DNA of 5,425 nt, taken from Chloroflexota bacterium. GTDB lineage: Bacteria; Chloroflexota; Anaerolineae; Anaerolineales; Anaerolineaceae. The translations under genes and the position numbers were made by a program. Below are positions 1 to 5,270 of the stretch, in pieces; the first letter of the stretch is position 1, and each line of letters starts with the position of its first letter. The stretch is taken from NCBI GenBank assembly GCA_023406965.1, contig JAEXTI010000061.1:1-5425 (forward strand). Direction: 5' to 3'. Under the pieces are notes generated by a model that was not told the DNA's origin, made no database searches, and worked only from the letters and a program-made list of their open reading frames with translations.

Positions 1-2108
1 GCGCCAAGCTCCAGGGCACGGAGGCCGGGGGAGCAACTGCCGATGGTCAGGCGGAACATGCCGGGTTCTAGCACAGATTCACCTTCATCGTTGACCAGTT
101 TCATCATCTCAGGGGTGACGGTGAATCCCATCTGTTGGCTTTGACCGGGCTCAAGGTGTACGCGTTCAAAACCGATCAGGTTGGCAATGGGAACCTCAAC
201 CGAAGCTTCGAGATCGGAAAGGTAGAACTGGACAACCTCGTCGGCGGCAACGGAGCCTTTGTTGGTGAGGGTGAAGCGAGCCGTGATGTCCTTGCGGGCG
301 CGGATGCTGTTTGCGGAAAGAGATAAGTCTGAGTACTCAAACTGCGTATAGCTAAGACCGAAGCCAAAGGGGTAGAGCGGCTCGGCGGTAGAATAGCGAT
401 AGGTGCGCCCAGTCATGCGGTAATCTTCGAAGGGCGGAAGTTGGTCGATGGATTTGGGGAAGGTGAGAGGCAATTTTCCAGAGGGGACGGCGTTGCCAAA
501 CAGCACATCGGCAACTGCGCGCCCGCCTTCCTGACCGGGGTACCAGACGTAGACCACGGCTTCAACCATATCGGCCAGTTCGCCCAGGACAATGGGGCTG
601 CCGCCGGTGACGACCAGGACGACCTTGGCGCCGCCGACAATAATCTTTTTGATGTACTCGGCCTGTGCCGCGGGCAGGTCAATACTGAGGCGGTCACCAT
701 TCTGATCGGAAAGAATGGCGTCGCCTTCCTCGCCTTCCATGAGCGGGGAGAAGCCCACGCAAGCGATGGTGACATCGGCGGAGGCGGCTTCGAAAATTGA
801 CCAATCCATGGGGGCTTTGTTGGGCTGGTTGAGCAGACAGCCCTGGCGGTACTCGAGTTTGACGCCTTCGGGCACGGCGCCCAGGATGCCCTCCAGGAGG
901 CTGGTGAGGGTGGTGTTCATGCCGTAGTAATTGCCCAGGAGCACTTCCAGGCTGGTGGCGCTGGGGCCAACGACCAGGGCGGTGCGCAAATCCTTTTTGA
1001 GGGGCAGGATGTTGTTTTTGTTCTTGAGCAGGACGATGGACTTTTTGGCGGCTTCGTATGCGAGATCTCTGTGGGCCTGGCAGCCAACCACGTCCATTGA
1101 GATGGCGCTATAAGGAACCATTTCCTGGGGATCGAACATGCCCAGCTTGAAACGGGTGGTGAGTGTGCGGGCCAGAGAAACGTCAACATCGGCTTCGGAG
1201 ACCAAGCCGCGGTCGATCGCTTCCTGGAGGTGTTCAAAGTAGGCATGATCACAACCCAGGTCGCAGCCGCTTTTGAGTGCCAGGGCGCAGGTCTCGGCGG
1301 CATCGGCAGTGATTTTGTGGTTTGCGTGGATATCGGTGAGCGCGCCGCAGTCTGAGACGTAATGGCCTTCAAAGCCCCATTTGCCGCGCAAAGTTTCGCC
1401 CATGAGCATTTCGCTGGCGCAGCAGGCTTCGTCATTGGTGCGGTTGTAAGCGCCCATCACAGCTTCGACTTTGGCTTCCTGAACCAGTTTTTTGAAGGCG
1501 GGCAGGTAGGTGGCGTTGAGGTCGCGCTTGGAGACCACGGCGTTGAAGGTGTGGCGGTCGCGCTCGGGGCCGGAATGGACGGCGTAGTGCTTTGCGCAGG
1601 CGGCAGTTTTCATGTAGCGGGGATGGTCGCCTTGCAGTCCTTGGACGAAGGCCGAACCCATTTCACCGGTGAGATAGGGGTCTTCGCCCCAGGTCTCTTG
1701 CCCGCGCCCCCAACGGGGATCGCGGAAGATGTTTACATTTGGCGACCAGAAGGTAATGCCCTGGTAGATGAGATTCTTGCCGTTTTTGCGCAGGGCTTCA
1801 TGGTATTTTGCGCGGCCTTCATCGCTGATGGCGGTCGAGACGCGCTTGACCAGATCCTTGTCCCAGGTGGCAGCCATGCCGATGGCTTGGGGGAAGACTG
1901 TGGCACGTCCGTTGCGCGCTACGCCGTGAAGGGCTTCGCTCCAGAAGTCATAGGCCGGGATGCCTAGCCGGGGAATGGCTGAACAGCCGTTGCGCATCTG
2001 GCTGATTTTTTCGGTTAAAGTCATTCGGGAGAGAAGGTCTTGGACACGCTCAGAAATGGGGAGATCAGGATTGAGATAAGGAAGAAGAGAAAGGGATTTA
2101 TCGGACAC
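1..2108 (-). CDS. GH3 beta-glycosidase (beta-xylosidase/beta-glucosidase clade), 3' end cut by window edge
   Basis: A single uninterrupted frame of 702 codons reads from a GTG at 2106-2108 to the left edge with no stop, so the last few residues lie outside. Family GH3 enzymes hydrolyse terminal beta-linked sugars by a retaining mechanism. The N-terminal barrel (about residues 25-325) shows EALHGVAR, NIFRDPRWGRGQETWGEDP, the KH pair (K173-H174), AVHSGPERDRH and GAYNRTN. The nucleophile motif is VSDCGAL, with D253 as nucleophile. The C-terminal alpha/beta domain (about 356-585) carries MEGEEGD (E459-E461), where the family places the acid/base glutamate. An Fn3-like domain (about 600-690) ends in the typical PGMFRLTIGS. 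SDCGA, the RGQET stretch and GEE resemble the xylosidase branch more than classic BglX, but xylosidase and glucosidase activity cannot be separated by eye. There is no signal peptide, so it is probably cytoplasmic and acts on imported oligosaccharides. No PA14 insert is seen. It is transcribed divergently from the creatininase gene. Confidence 0.95.
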   Translation of the reverse strand, partial: MSDKSLSLLPYLNPDLPISERVQDLLSRMTLTEKISQMRNGCSAIPRLGIPAYDFWSEALHGVARNGRATVFPQAIGMAATWDKDLVKRVSTAISDEGRAKYHEALRKNGKNLIYQGITFWSPNVNIFRDPRWGRGQETWGEDPYLTGEMGSAFVQGLQGDHPRYMKTAACAKHYAVHSGPERDRHTFNAVVSKRDLNATYLPAFKKLVQEAKVEAVMGAYNRTNDEACCASEMLMGETLRGKWGFEGHYVSDCGALTDIHANHKITADAAETCALALKSGCDLGCDHAYFEHLQEAIDRGLVSEADVDVSLARTLTTRFKLGMFDPQEMVPYSAISMDVVGCQAHRDLAYEAAKKSIVLLKNKNNILPLKKDLRTALVVGPSATSLEVLLGNYYGMNTTLTSLLEGILGAVPEGVKLEYRQGCLLNQPNKAPMDWSIFEAASADVTIACVGFSPLMEGEEGDAILSDQNGDRLSIDLPAAQAEYIKKIIVGGAKVVLVVTGGSPIVLGELADMVEAVVYVWYPGQEGGRAVADVLFGNAVPSGKLPLTFPKSIDQLPPFEDYRMTGRTYRYSTAEPLYPFGFGLSYTQFEYSDLSLSANSIRARKDITARFTLTNKGSVAADEVVQFYLSDLEASVEVPIANLIGFERVHLEPGQSQQMGFTVTPEMMKLVNDEGESVLEPGMFRLTIGSCSPGLRALELG

Positions 2109-2115
2109 GTAAAAA

Positions 2116-2120
2116 CTCCT
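2116..2120 (-). promoter_or_regulatory. Ribosome binding site fixing the GTG start of the GH3 gene
   Basis: Read on the minus strand, AGGAG stands 7 nt before the GTG at 2108. The nearby upstream ATG and GTG triplets are out of frame, and the first in-frame ATG is codon 29, inside the conserved barrel start (MTLTEKISQM). GTG is therefore the best-supported start. Confidence 0.75.
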
Positions 2121-2132
2121 GGCATCACGAGT

Positions 2133-2163
2133 GTTATAAACTGCACAGGTTTAGGATCGGCAA
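2133..2163 (-). promoter_or_regulatory. Candidate sigma70-type promoter of the GH3 gene
   Basis: On the minus strand TTGCCG (2158-2163, 4 of 6 matches to TTGACA) is followed after 19 nt by TATAAC (2133-2138). Transcription would begin near 2126, giving a short leader just ahead of the ribosome binding site. The 19-nt spacer is long. An imperfect inverted repeat, AAACTG-CA-CAGGTTT (2138-2152), lies between the two boxes and could be an operator. This is a motif match by eye only. Confidence 0.4.
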
Positions 2164-2240
2164 CTCCCACCTGATGATAAAAAAACCGATTCAGTCAGAA
2201 GGCGCAAAGAGAATTCTTTCACCTTCTAAGCAGTTTTGAA

Positions 2241-2280
2241 AATTCTGATATAAGTATAGGGGTTATTATAATTCAGATAT
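2241..2280 (+). repeat. Pair of direct repeats flanking the creatininase -10 box
   Basis: AATTCTGATAT (2241-2251) and AATTCAGATAT (2270-2280) match at 10 of 11 positions and start 29 bp apart, close to three helical turns. They bracket the -10 region of the gene beginning at 2292. The A/T-rich composition makes chance similarity possible, so a regulator-binding role is only a suggestion. Confidence 0.35.
2243..2272 (+). promoter_or_regulatory. Candidate promoter of the creatininase-family gene
   Basis: A perfect TATAAT lies at 2267-2272. The best -35 at normal spacing is weak (TTCTGA, 2243-2248, 18 nt upstream), so an activator may be needed. The start of transcription would fall near 2279, leaving only about 13 nt before the ATG, which includes the GGAGG ribosome binding site at 2281-2285. 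A second A/T-rich box (TATAAG, 2249-2254) could serve instead. Confidence 0.4.
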
Positions 2281-2291
2281 GGAGGAATGAG

Positions 2292-3086
2292 ATGTTGTGG
2301 GAACAATTAACTTCATCTGATTTTGCCCGGGCGGTGAAGGACACGGGCGTGTGCATTCTGGCGTTGGGCGTGGTGGAAAAACACGCAGAGCATTTGCCGC
2401 TGGGAACGGACTTTTTAAACGGGCATCGCGAGGCTTGCCTGGCAGCGGAGATTGAGCCGGCGGTGGTGTTTCCTCCTTTTTACTTCGGCCAGATTTACGA
2501 GGCGCGTTGTTTTCCGGGAACGGTGACGTTACGGCCGGCGCTGCTGCTGGATTTGTTGTTGAGCGTGCTGGATGAAATCGGTCGAAACGGGTTCAAGAAG
2601 ATCATTCTGTATAACGCACACGGCGGTAATAATTACTTGCTGCCGTTTCTGGCCCAAACAACACTATGGGAGGAGAAACCTTACAACGTGTATTTGTATA
2701 AGGGCGATCTGGGCGAGGAACGGACCCGGCAGTGGCAGGCGCTGCTGGAGACGGACAACCACATGCACGCTTGCGAATGCGAGACGAGCGTGACGATGGC
2801 GAATTTCCCCGACCTGGTGCACATGGATCGGGTGCCGGATGAACCCGCCGAGCCGCTGGGACGGATGGCGCAGGTGCCGGGAGCTTTCGCGGGGATTAGC
2901 TGGTATGCGAATTATCCGGAGCATTACGCCGGGGATGCGCGCACGGCTTCGGCAGAGAAAGGACAGGCTCTGGTAAAGCTGACCGTGGAGGCGCTGGCGG
3001 AGTTCATCGCCAGGGTTAAGGCAGATGAAGCGGCTCCGGCATTAAATGCAGAGTTCTTTGCCCGGGTGAGGAGTCTGGGGGAATAG
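2292..3086 (+). CDS. Creatininase-family amidohydrolase (PF02633-type), substrate unknown
   Basis: This 264-residue protein has the usual length for creatininase-like amidohydrolases, which use a dinuclear metal centre to hydrolyse amide or lactam bonds. Family hallmarks in order are GVVEKHAEHLPLGTD (E29, H31, D40 as likely metal ligands), YNAHGGNN (H110) and HACECETS (H159, E162, E164), the equivalent of the usual HAGExETS. In that last motif the glycine is replaced by C161, and C163 sits at the variable position. The family also includes MftE and ArfB/FAPy deformylases, so the name creatininase should not be read as the reaction. ATG at 2292 has GGAGG 6 nt upstream (2281-2285). There is no signal peptide or membrane segment, so it is cytoplasmic. 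It stands alone, divergent from GH3 and convergent with the DUF362 gene, so context gives no substrate clue. Confidence 0.88.
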   Translation: MLWEQLTSSDFARAVKDTGVCILALGVVEKHAEHLPLGTDFLNGHREACLAAEIEPAVVFPPFYFGQIYEARCFPGTVTLRPALLLDLLLSVLDEIGRNGFKKIILYNAHGGNNYLLPFLAQTTLWEEKPYNVYLYKGDLGEERTRQWQALLETDNHMHACECETSVTMANFPDLVHMDRVPDEPAEPLGRMAQVPGAFAGISWYANYPEHYAGDARTASAEKGQALVKLTVEALAEFIARVKADEAAPALNAEFFARVRSLGE

Positions 3087-3107
3087 TCGAAAGAGTACTC
3101 TTATTCC
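3080..3107 (+). terminator. Small hairpin at the creatininase stop codon (terminator-like, no T-tract)
   Basis: GGAATA (3080-3085) pairs with TATTCC (3102-3107). Inside lies the palindrome AAGAGTACTCTT (3091-3102), leaving a bulge on the left side. The structure overlaps the TAG at 3084-3086. Neither strand has a run of T after the stem, so it is not a standard intrinsic terminator. It could slow decay of the mRNA 3' end or simply be chance. Confidence 0.3.
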
Positions 3108-3130
3108 AAAACTGATCAGATAATGATTTA

Positions 3131-3189
3131 CCCTCATCCCTACCTTCTCCCTGGCACCCCTACGGGTGGCCGAAGCGGCAGGGAGAAGG
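3131..3189. repeat. Branched palindromic intergenic element (REP-like)
   Basis: A pyrimidine-rich lead-in (CCCTCATCCCTA, 3131-3142) precedes a perfect 11-bp inverted repeat: CCTTCTCCCTG (3143-3153) and CAGGGAGAAGG (3179-3189). The 25 nt between hold two smaller hairpins, CACCC-CTAC-GGGTG (3155-3168) and CCG-AAG-CGG (3170-3178), so the whole can fold as a three-way junction. It sits between two convergent genes, the typical place for REP-type repeats and bidirectional transcription barriers. No T-tract follows on either strand. From memory, intergenic palindromes of the form CCCTCATCC...CCTTCTCCC...GGGAGAAGG are common in several bacterial groups; copy number here cannot be judged from one window. 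Confidence 0.6.
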
Positions 3190-3219
3190 AGCAGAGACAG
3201 TCTTCGCGGTCATCTCCCA

Positions 3220-4347
3220 TTAATAGCTGGGCGTGAAGGGTTTGACGACTTCCGCCAGCTTTTTGCCGACGATTTTGATCTCTTCCAGGCGGTTGGTGCC
3301 CAGGCCCAACCCGGCGGCGAGGTTGAGGTGGTTGTCACCGTGGACGAAAGGCTCGTTGGGATAATCACTGAGGGGATCGAAGCCCTGCGCGGCAGTGGCG
3401 ACTGCGTCGGTGGCGACGGGGTCTTTGCCCGCGAACAACAGGTTGGGCTTGATGGGCGTCATGGCGGGTATCCAGGGGCCTTCACCGGCTTCGGTGGTCC
3501 AGACTCCGTCGATGACGGCGAGGTGGATGGGCCGGGCGCGGTTAAGGTCGACGATGACACGGGGCAGACGAGTGCGCGTCACGTCGCCTGTCCCGTGTAA
3601 TTGTGAGCGCATGTGGTCGCCGGGGTTCGCTTCAAAGGGCAAGAGCGGCGCCAGGCCGACCAGGTTTTTCATGGAATGCGTCACTCCGGCGATGTTGTGA
3701 CATTTCATCTTGGCGACTGACACAAACACATCGACTTCATTGAGCACAGGGTTGAGGGGGAAGTCTTCGTAGATGAAAGGATCGGTTCCGGCGGGCGTTT
3801 TTTCGAAGCCGGAATAGGGCGCGAAGTTACTCAGGTCAACCAGGGTTGCGCCGGTTGCTTTGACCATATCCGTGTAGCCGTAGGCGGGCCAGGATTCGGG
3901 CTCGTAGACGGCCTCGACGACGAAAATATCCTTTGCGCCCGAATCGCGGAAGAGTTCGATGACGGCGCGAACCACTTCGGGGTGGGTCAGGTAACTATCG
4001 ATTTCGGGGATGCCCGGCAACCCACGCGTGGTGATGCCACCGGTCAGATTGGTTTTAATGGCGACCCGGTTGCCGTGGGCGAGGATGTCTTTCAAGCCGC
4101 CGATATCATCGAACATGGCCTGTACCTGTTTGCGGATGAGGACGGGGTCGTAGCTATCGGCTGCGCGGATGGAAACGAGAGCTTTATGATCGCCGGTCTT
4201 GTTGCCTGCGAGGGGCAAAGTGGAGGGGGGCGTTTTGGGCTGACAGGCGGACAGTGCCAGCCCCGCGGCGGCAGCGCCCATGCCGCGGAGAAACTCGCGG
4301 CGCGTGAGAGCGGCGCGAGGACACATCGAAGGGGATGGGTGTTTCAT
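3220..4347 (-). CDS. Tat-exported DUF362 lipoprotein, function unknown
   Basis: This 375-residue protein begins with a twin-arginine signal (TRREFLRGMG, R16-R17), an alanine-rich hydrophobic stretch, and a lipobox-like LSAC ending at C35. It is probably exported folded through Tat and then lipid-anchored. The rest matches DUF362: VAIKTNL near the start, THPEVVRAVIELFRDSGAKD, VAKMKCHNIAGVTHSMKNLVG in the middle, AVIDGVWTTEAGEGPW, and AGKDPVATDAVA near the end. DUF362 is of unknown biochemistry and is often joined to 4Fe-4S ferredoxin modules. None is present here, as no CxxCxxC cluster occurs. Tat export hints at a cofactor acquired before secretion, but no cofactor can be named. ATG at 4347 has GGAG (4357-4360) 9 nt upstream; the in-frame ATG at codon 8 is also possible and keeps the signal. 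The gene is divergent from clpP and convergent with the creatininase gene. Confidence 0.9.
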   Translation of the reverse strand: MKHPSPSMCPRAALTRREFLRGMGAAAAGLALSACQPKTPPSTLPLAGNKTGDHKALVSIRAADSYDPVLIRKQVQAMFDDIGGLKDILAHGNRVAIKTNLTGGITTRGLPGIPEIDSYLTHPEVVRAVIELFRDSGAKDIFVVEAVYEPESWPAYGYTDMVKATGATLVDLSNFAPYSGFEKTPAGTDPFIYEDFPLNPVLNEVDVFVSVAKMKCHNIAGVTHSMKNLVGLAPLLPFEANPGDHMRSQLHGTGDVTRTRLPRVIVDLNRARPIHLAVIDGVWTTEAGEGPWIPAMTPIKPNLLFAGKDPVATDAVATAAQGFDPLSDYPNEPFVHGDNHLNLAAGLGLGTNRLEEIKIVGKKLAEVVKPFTPSY

Positions 4348-4405
4348 GGGGGATAACTCCGAGGGAAAAGCTTTGAGGCGGGATGAAGAAAAGCGAGTTT
4401 GATTG

Positions 4406-4435
4406 ATTATAGCAAGTATATGAATTGTGTATGAA
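4406..4435 (-). promoter_or_regulatory. Promoter of the DUF362 gene, extended -10 type
   Basis: On the minus strand a perfect TATAAT (4406-4411) is preceded by TGC, giving an extended -10 (TGCTATAAT). TTCATA (4430-4435, 4 of 6 matches to TTGACA) lies 18 nt upstream. Transcription would begin near 4399, leaving a leader of about 50 nt before the ATG at 4347. The -35 box and spacer coincide with an 11-bp tandem repeat, which suggests regulated access. Confidence 0.6.
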
Positions 4436-4436
4436 T
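4416..4436. repeat. 11-bp tandem direct repeat overlapping the DUF362 promoter (possible response-regulator site)
   Basis: GTATATGAAT (4416-4425) and GTGTATGAAT (4427-4436) match at 9 of 10 positions with a period of 11 bp, about one helical turn. On the DUF362 coding strand they read ATTCATACAC and ATTCATATAC and cover the -35 box and the upstream half of the spacer. Two tandem half-sites at 11-bp spacing is the known layout for OmpR/PhoB-family regulators such as the Pho box, but the sequence is not a recognised consensus. Confidence 0.45.
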
Positions 4437-4459
4437 CATCTACAGTTGGTAAACTTCCA

Positions 4460-4489
4460 TTGACGAAGCCCTATCAAAAAAACTATAAT
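4460..4489 (+). promoter_or_regulatory. Sigma70-type promoter of clpP
   Basis: TTGACG (4460-4465, 5 of 6 matches) is followed after 18 nt by a perfect TATAAT (4484-4489). Transcription would start near 4496, about 40 nt before the ATG. The leader contains GAGGTG at 4525-4530 as the ribosome binding site. No heat-shock element such as a CIRCE inverted repeat is visible, so expression looks constitutive. Confidence 0.75.
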
Positions 4490-4535
4490 GGGTAAACAAC
4501 GAGGCAAAAAAGCTCGAATCCAATGAGGTGTACTA

Positions 4536-5150
4536 ATGAACATGGATTTCCTTCCTGCTGCGCAGGTGATGGTGACCGACCAAAATCAACGGTCCTTTGA
4601 CGTTTACTCGATGCTGCTGCGTAACCGGATCATCTATCTGGGGACAGCCATTGATGACAAGGTGGCCAATTCAATCGTGGCACAGTTGCTGTTTTTGAGC
4701 AACGAGGACCGCGAAGCGCCGATTCAGATGTATATCAACTCGCCCGGCGGAGTGGTTTACGCAGGGTTGGCGATTTATGATGCGATGCAAGTGATTCCCA
4801 ACCCGATCAGCACGCTGGCGGTGGGCGTGACGGCTTCGTTTGGAACGGTGTTGTTGACTGCGGGCACCAAGGGGCAGCGCTACGCCTTGCCCAACGCGAC
4901 CATTCATATGCACCAGCCGTTGGGCGGAGCGCAGGGCCAGGCGACTGAGATTGAGATCCAGGCGCGGGAGATCCTGCGCTTGAAGGCGCGTCTCAATCAA
5001 GTGCTGGCTTCGCATACCGGGCAGACGGTGGAGGCTATTCAGCGCGACACGGAGCGCGATCGCTATATGAGCGCTGAGCAGGCAGTTGAATACGGTCTGG
5101 TAGACCATGTTATGACAATTCCCGAAGGAAAGAGGATTCCGGGCTTATAA
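4536..5150 (+). CDS. clpP: ATP-dependent Clp protease proteolytic subunit ClpP
   Basis: This 204-residue protein is the usual size for ClpP, the serine peptidase that forms two stacked heptameric rings and degrades substrates unfolded by ClpX, ClpA or ClpC. The catalytic triad is intact: S101 in GVTASFG, H126 in IHMHQP, and D175 in [14 protein letters not shown]. Other hallmarks are INSPGG (oxyanion-side strand, 67-72), GQRYALPNA, and EYGLVD near the C-terminus. The nucleophile context is ASF where most ClpPs have ASM, a conservative change. Only a short N-terminal extension precedes the conserved YSMLL stretch, as expected. ATG at 4536 follows GAGGTG by 5 nt. No clpX, tig or lon lies beside it within the window; the gene is divergent from DUF362 and followed by a large hairpin. 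Many bacteria carry clpP paralogues, so this may not be the only copy. Confidence 0.96.
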   Translation: MNMDFLPAAQVMVTDQNQRSFDVYSMLLRNRIIYLGTAIDDKVANSIVAQLLFLSNEDREAPIQMYINSPGGVVYAGLAIYDAMQVIPNPISTLAVGVTASFGTVLLTAGTKGQRYALPNATIHMHQPLGGAQGQATEIEIQAREILRLKARLNQVLASHTGQTVEAIQRDTERDRYMSAEQAVEYGLVDHVMTIPEGKRIPGL

Positions 5151-5193
5151 TCCGGCGGTAAAACGCTCCCGGCAACTGTGGCACTTCAACCTG

Positions 5194-5270
5194 ACCTCCC
5201 GGCGGATATGCTCACCAAAGAACGCAATCTCAGGATTGCTTTCTTTGGCAGCGCGCCGGGAGGTTCTTTT
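5194..5270 (+). terminator. Very long hairpin with T-rich tail after clpP; covers the start of the next gene
   Basis: The outer stem is a perfect 11 bp: ACCTCCCGGCG (5194-5204) with CGCCGGGAGGT (5254-5264). After a GATA bulge, TGCT (5209-5212) pairs with AGCG (5250-5253, one G-U). Beyond a small internal loop, a 15-bp inner stem (5215-5229 with 5234-5248, 14 of 15 paired) closes on the tetraloop TCAG. TCTTTT (5265-5270) follows directly. Stem plus T-tract is the form of an intrinsic terminator, here 44 nt after the clpP stop. It also includes the ATG at 5208 and the first codons of the following reading frame, so it may act as an attenuator or as a translational lock on that gene. Confidence 0.6.

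Noticed and set aside
330..339. TGAGTACTCA palindrome, similar to the AAGAGTACTCTT at 3091-3102
   Set aside because: It lies within GH3 coding sequence and shares only an 8-bp core, so a functional link is not supported.
917..1435. Second minus-strand open frame of 172 codons, and similar ones at 413-775
   Set aside because: They are out-of-frame readings of the GH3 gene on the same strand, with low-complexity Pro/Ala/Ser/Trp-rich translations. The GH3 frame itself is continuous, so no frameshift needs to be invoked.
1362..1967. Plus-strand open frame of about 200 codons opposite the GH3 gene
   Set aside because: It lies entirely inside the well-supported GH3 frame, has no recognisable motif or ribosome binding site, and its length is explained by the strand base skew.
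2206..2219. AAAGA-GAAT-TCTTT palindrome in the GH3/creatininase intergenic region as an operator
   Set aside because: Short, A/T-rich and not placed over either candidate promoter; such matches are expected by chance.
3166..3600. Plus-strand open frames opposite the DUF362 gene (also 3395-3700 and 3982-4356)
   Set aside because: They are antisense to a clear DUF362 protein with no independent support.
4671..5108. Minus-strand open frame of 145 codons opposite clpP
   Set aside because: ClpP is unmistakable on the plus strand. The antisense translation has no family features and no visible ribosome binding site.
5146..5151. Perfect TATAAT at the clpP stop codon as a promoter for the downstream gene
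   Set aside because: No -35 box exists at 16-18 nt spacing and no extended -10. The box arises from the codons TTA TAA plus the next base, so chance is the simpler reading.
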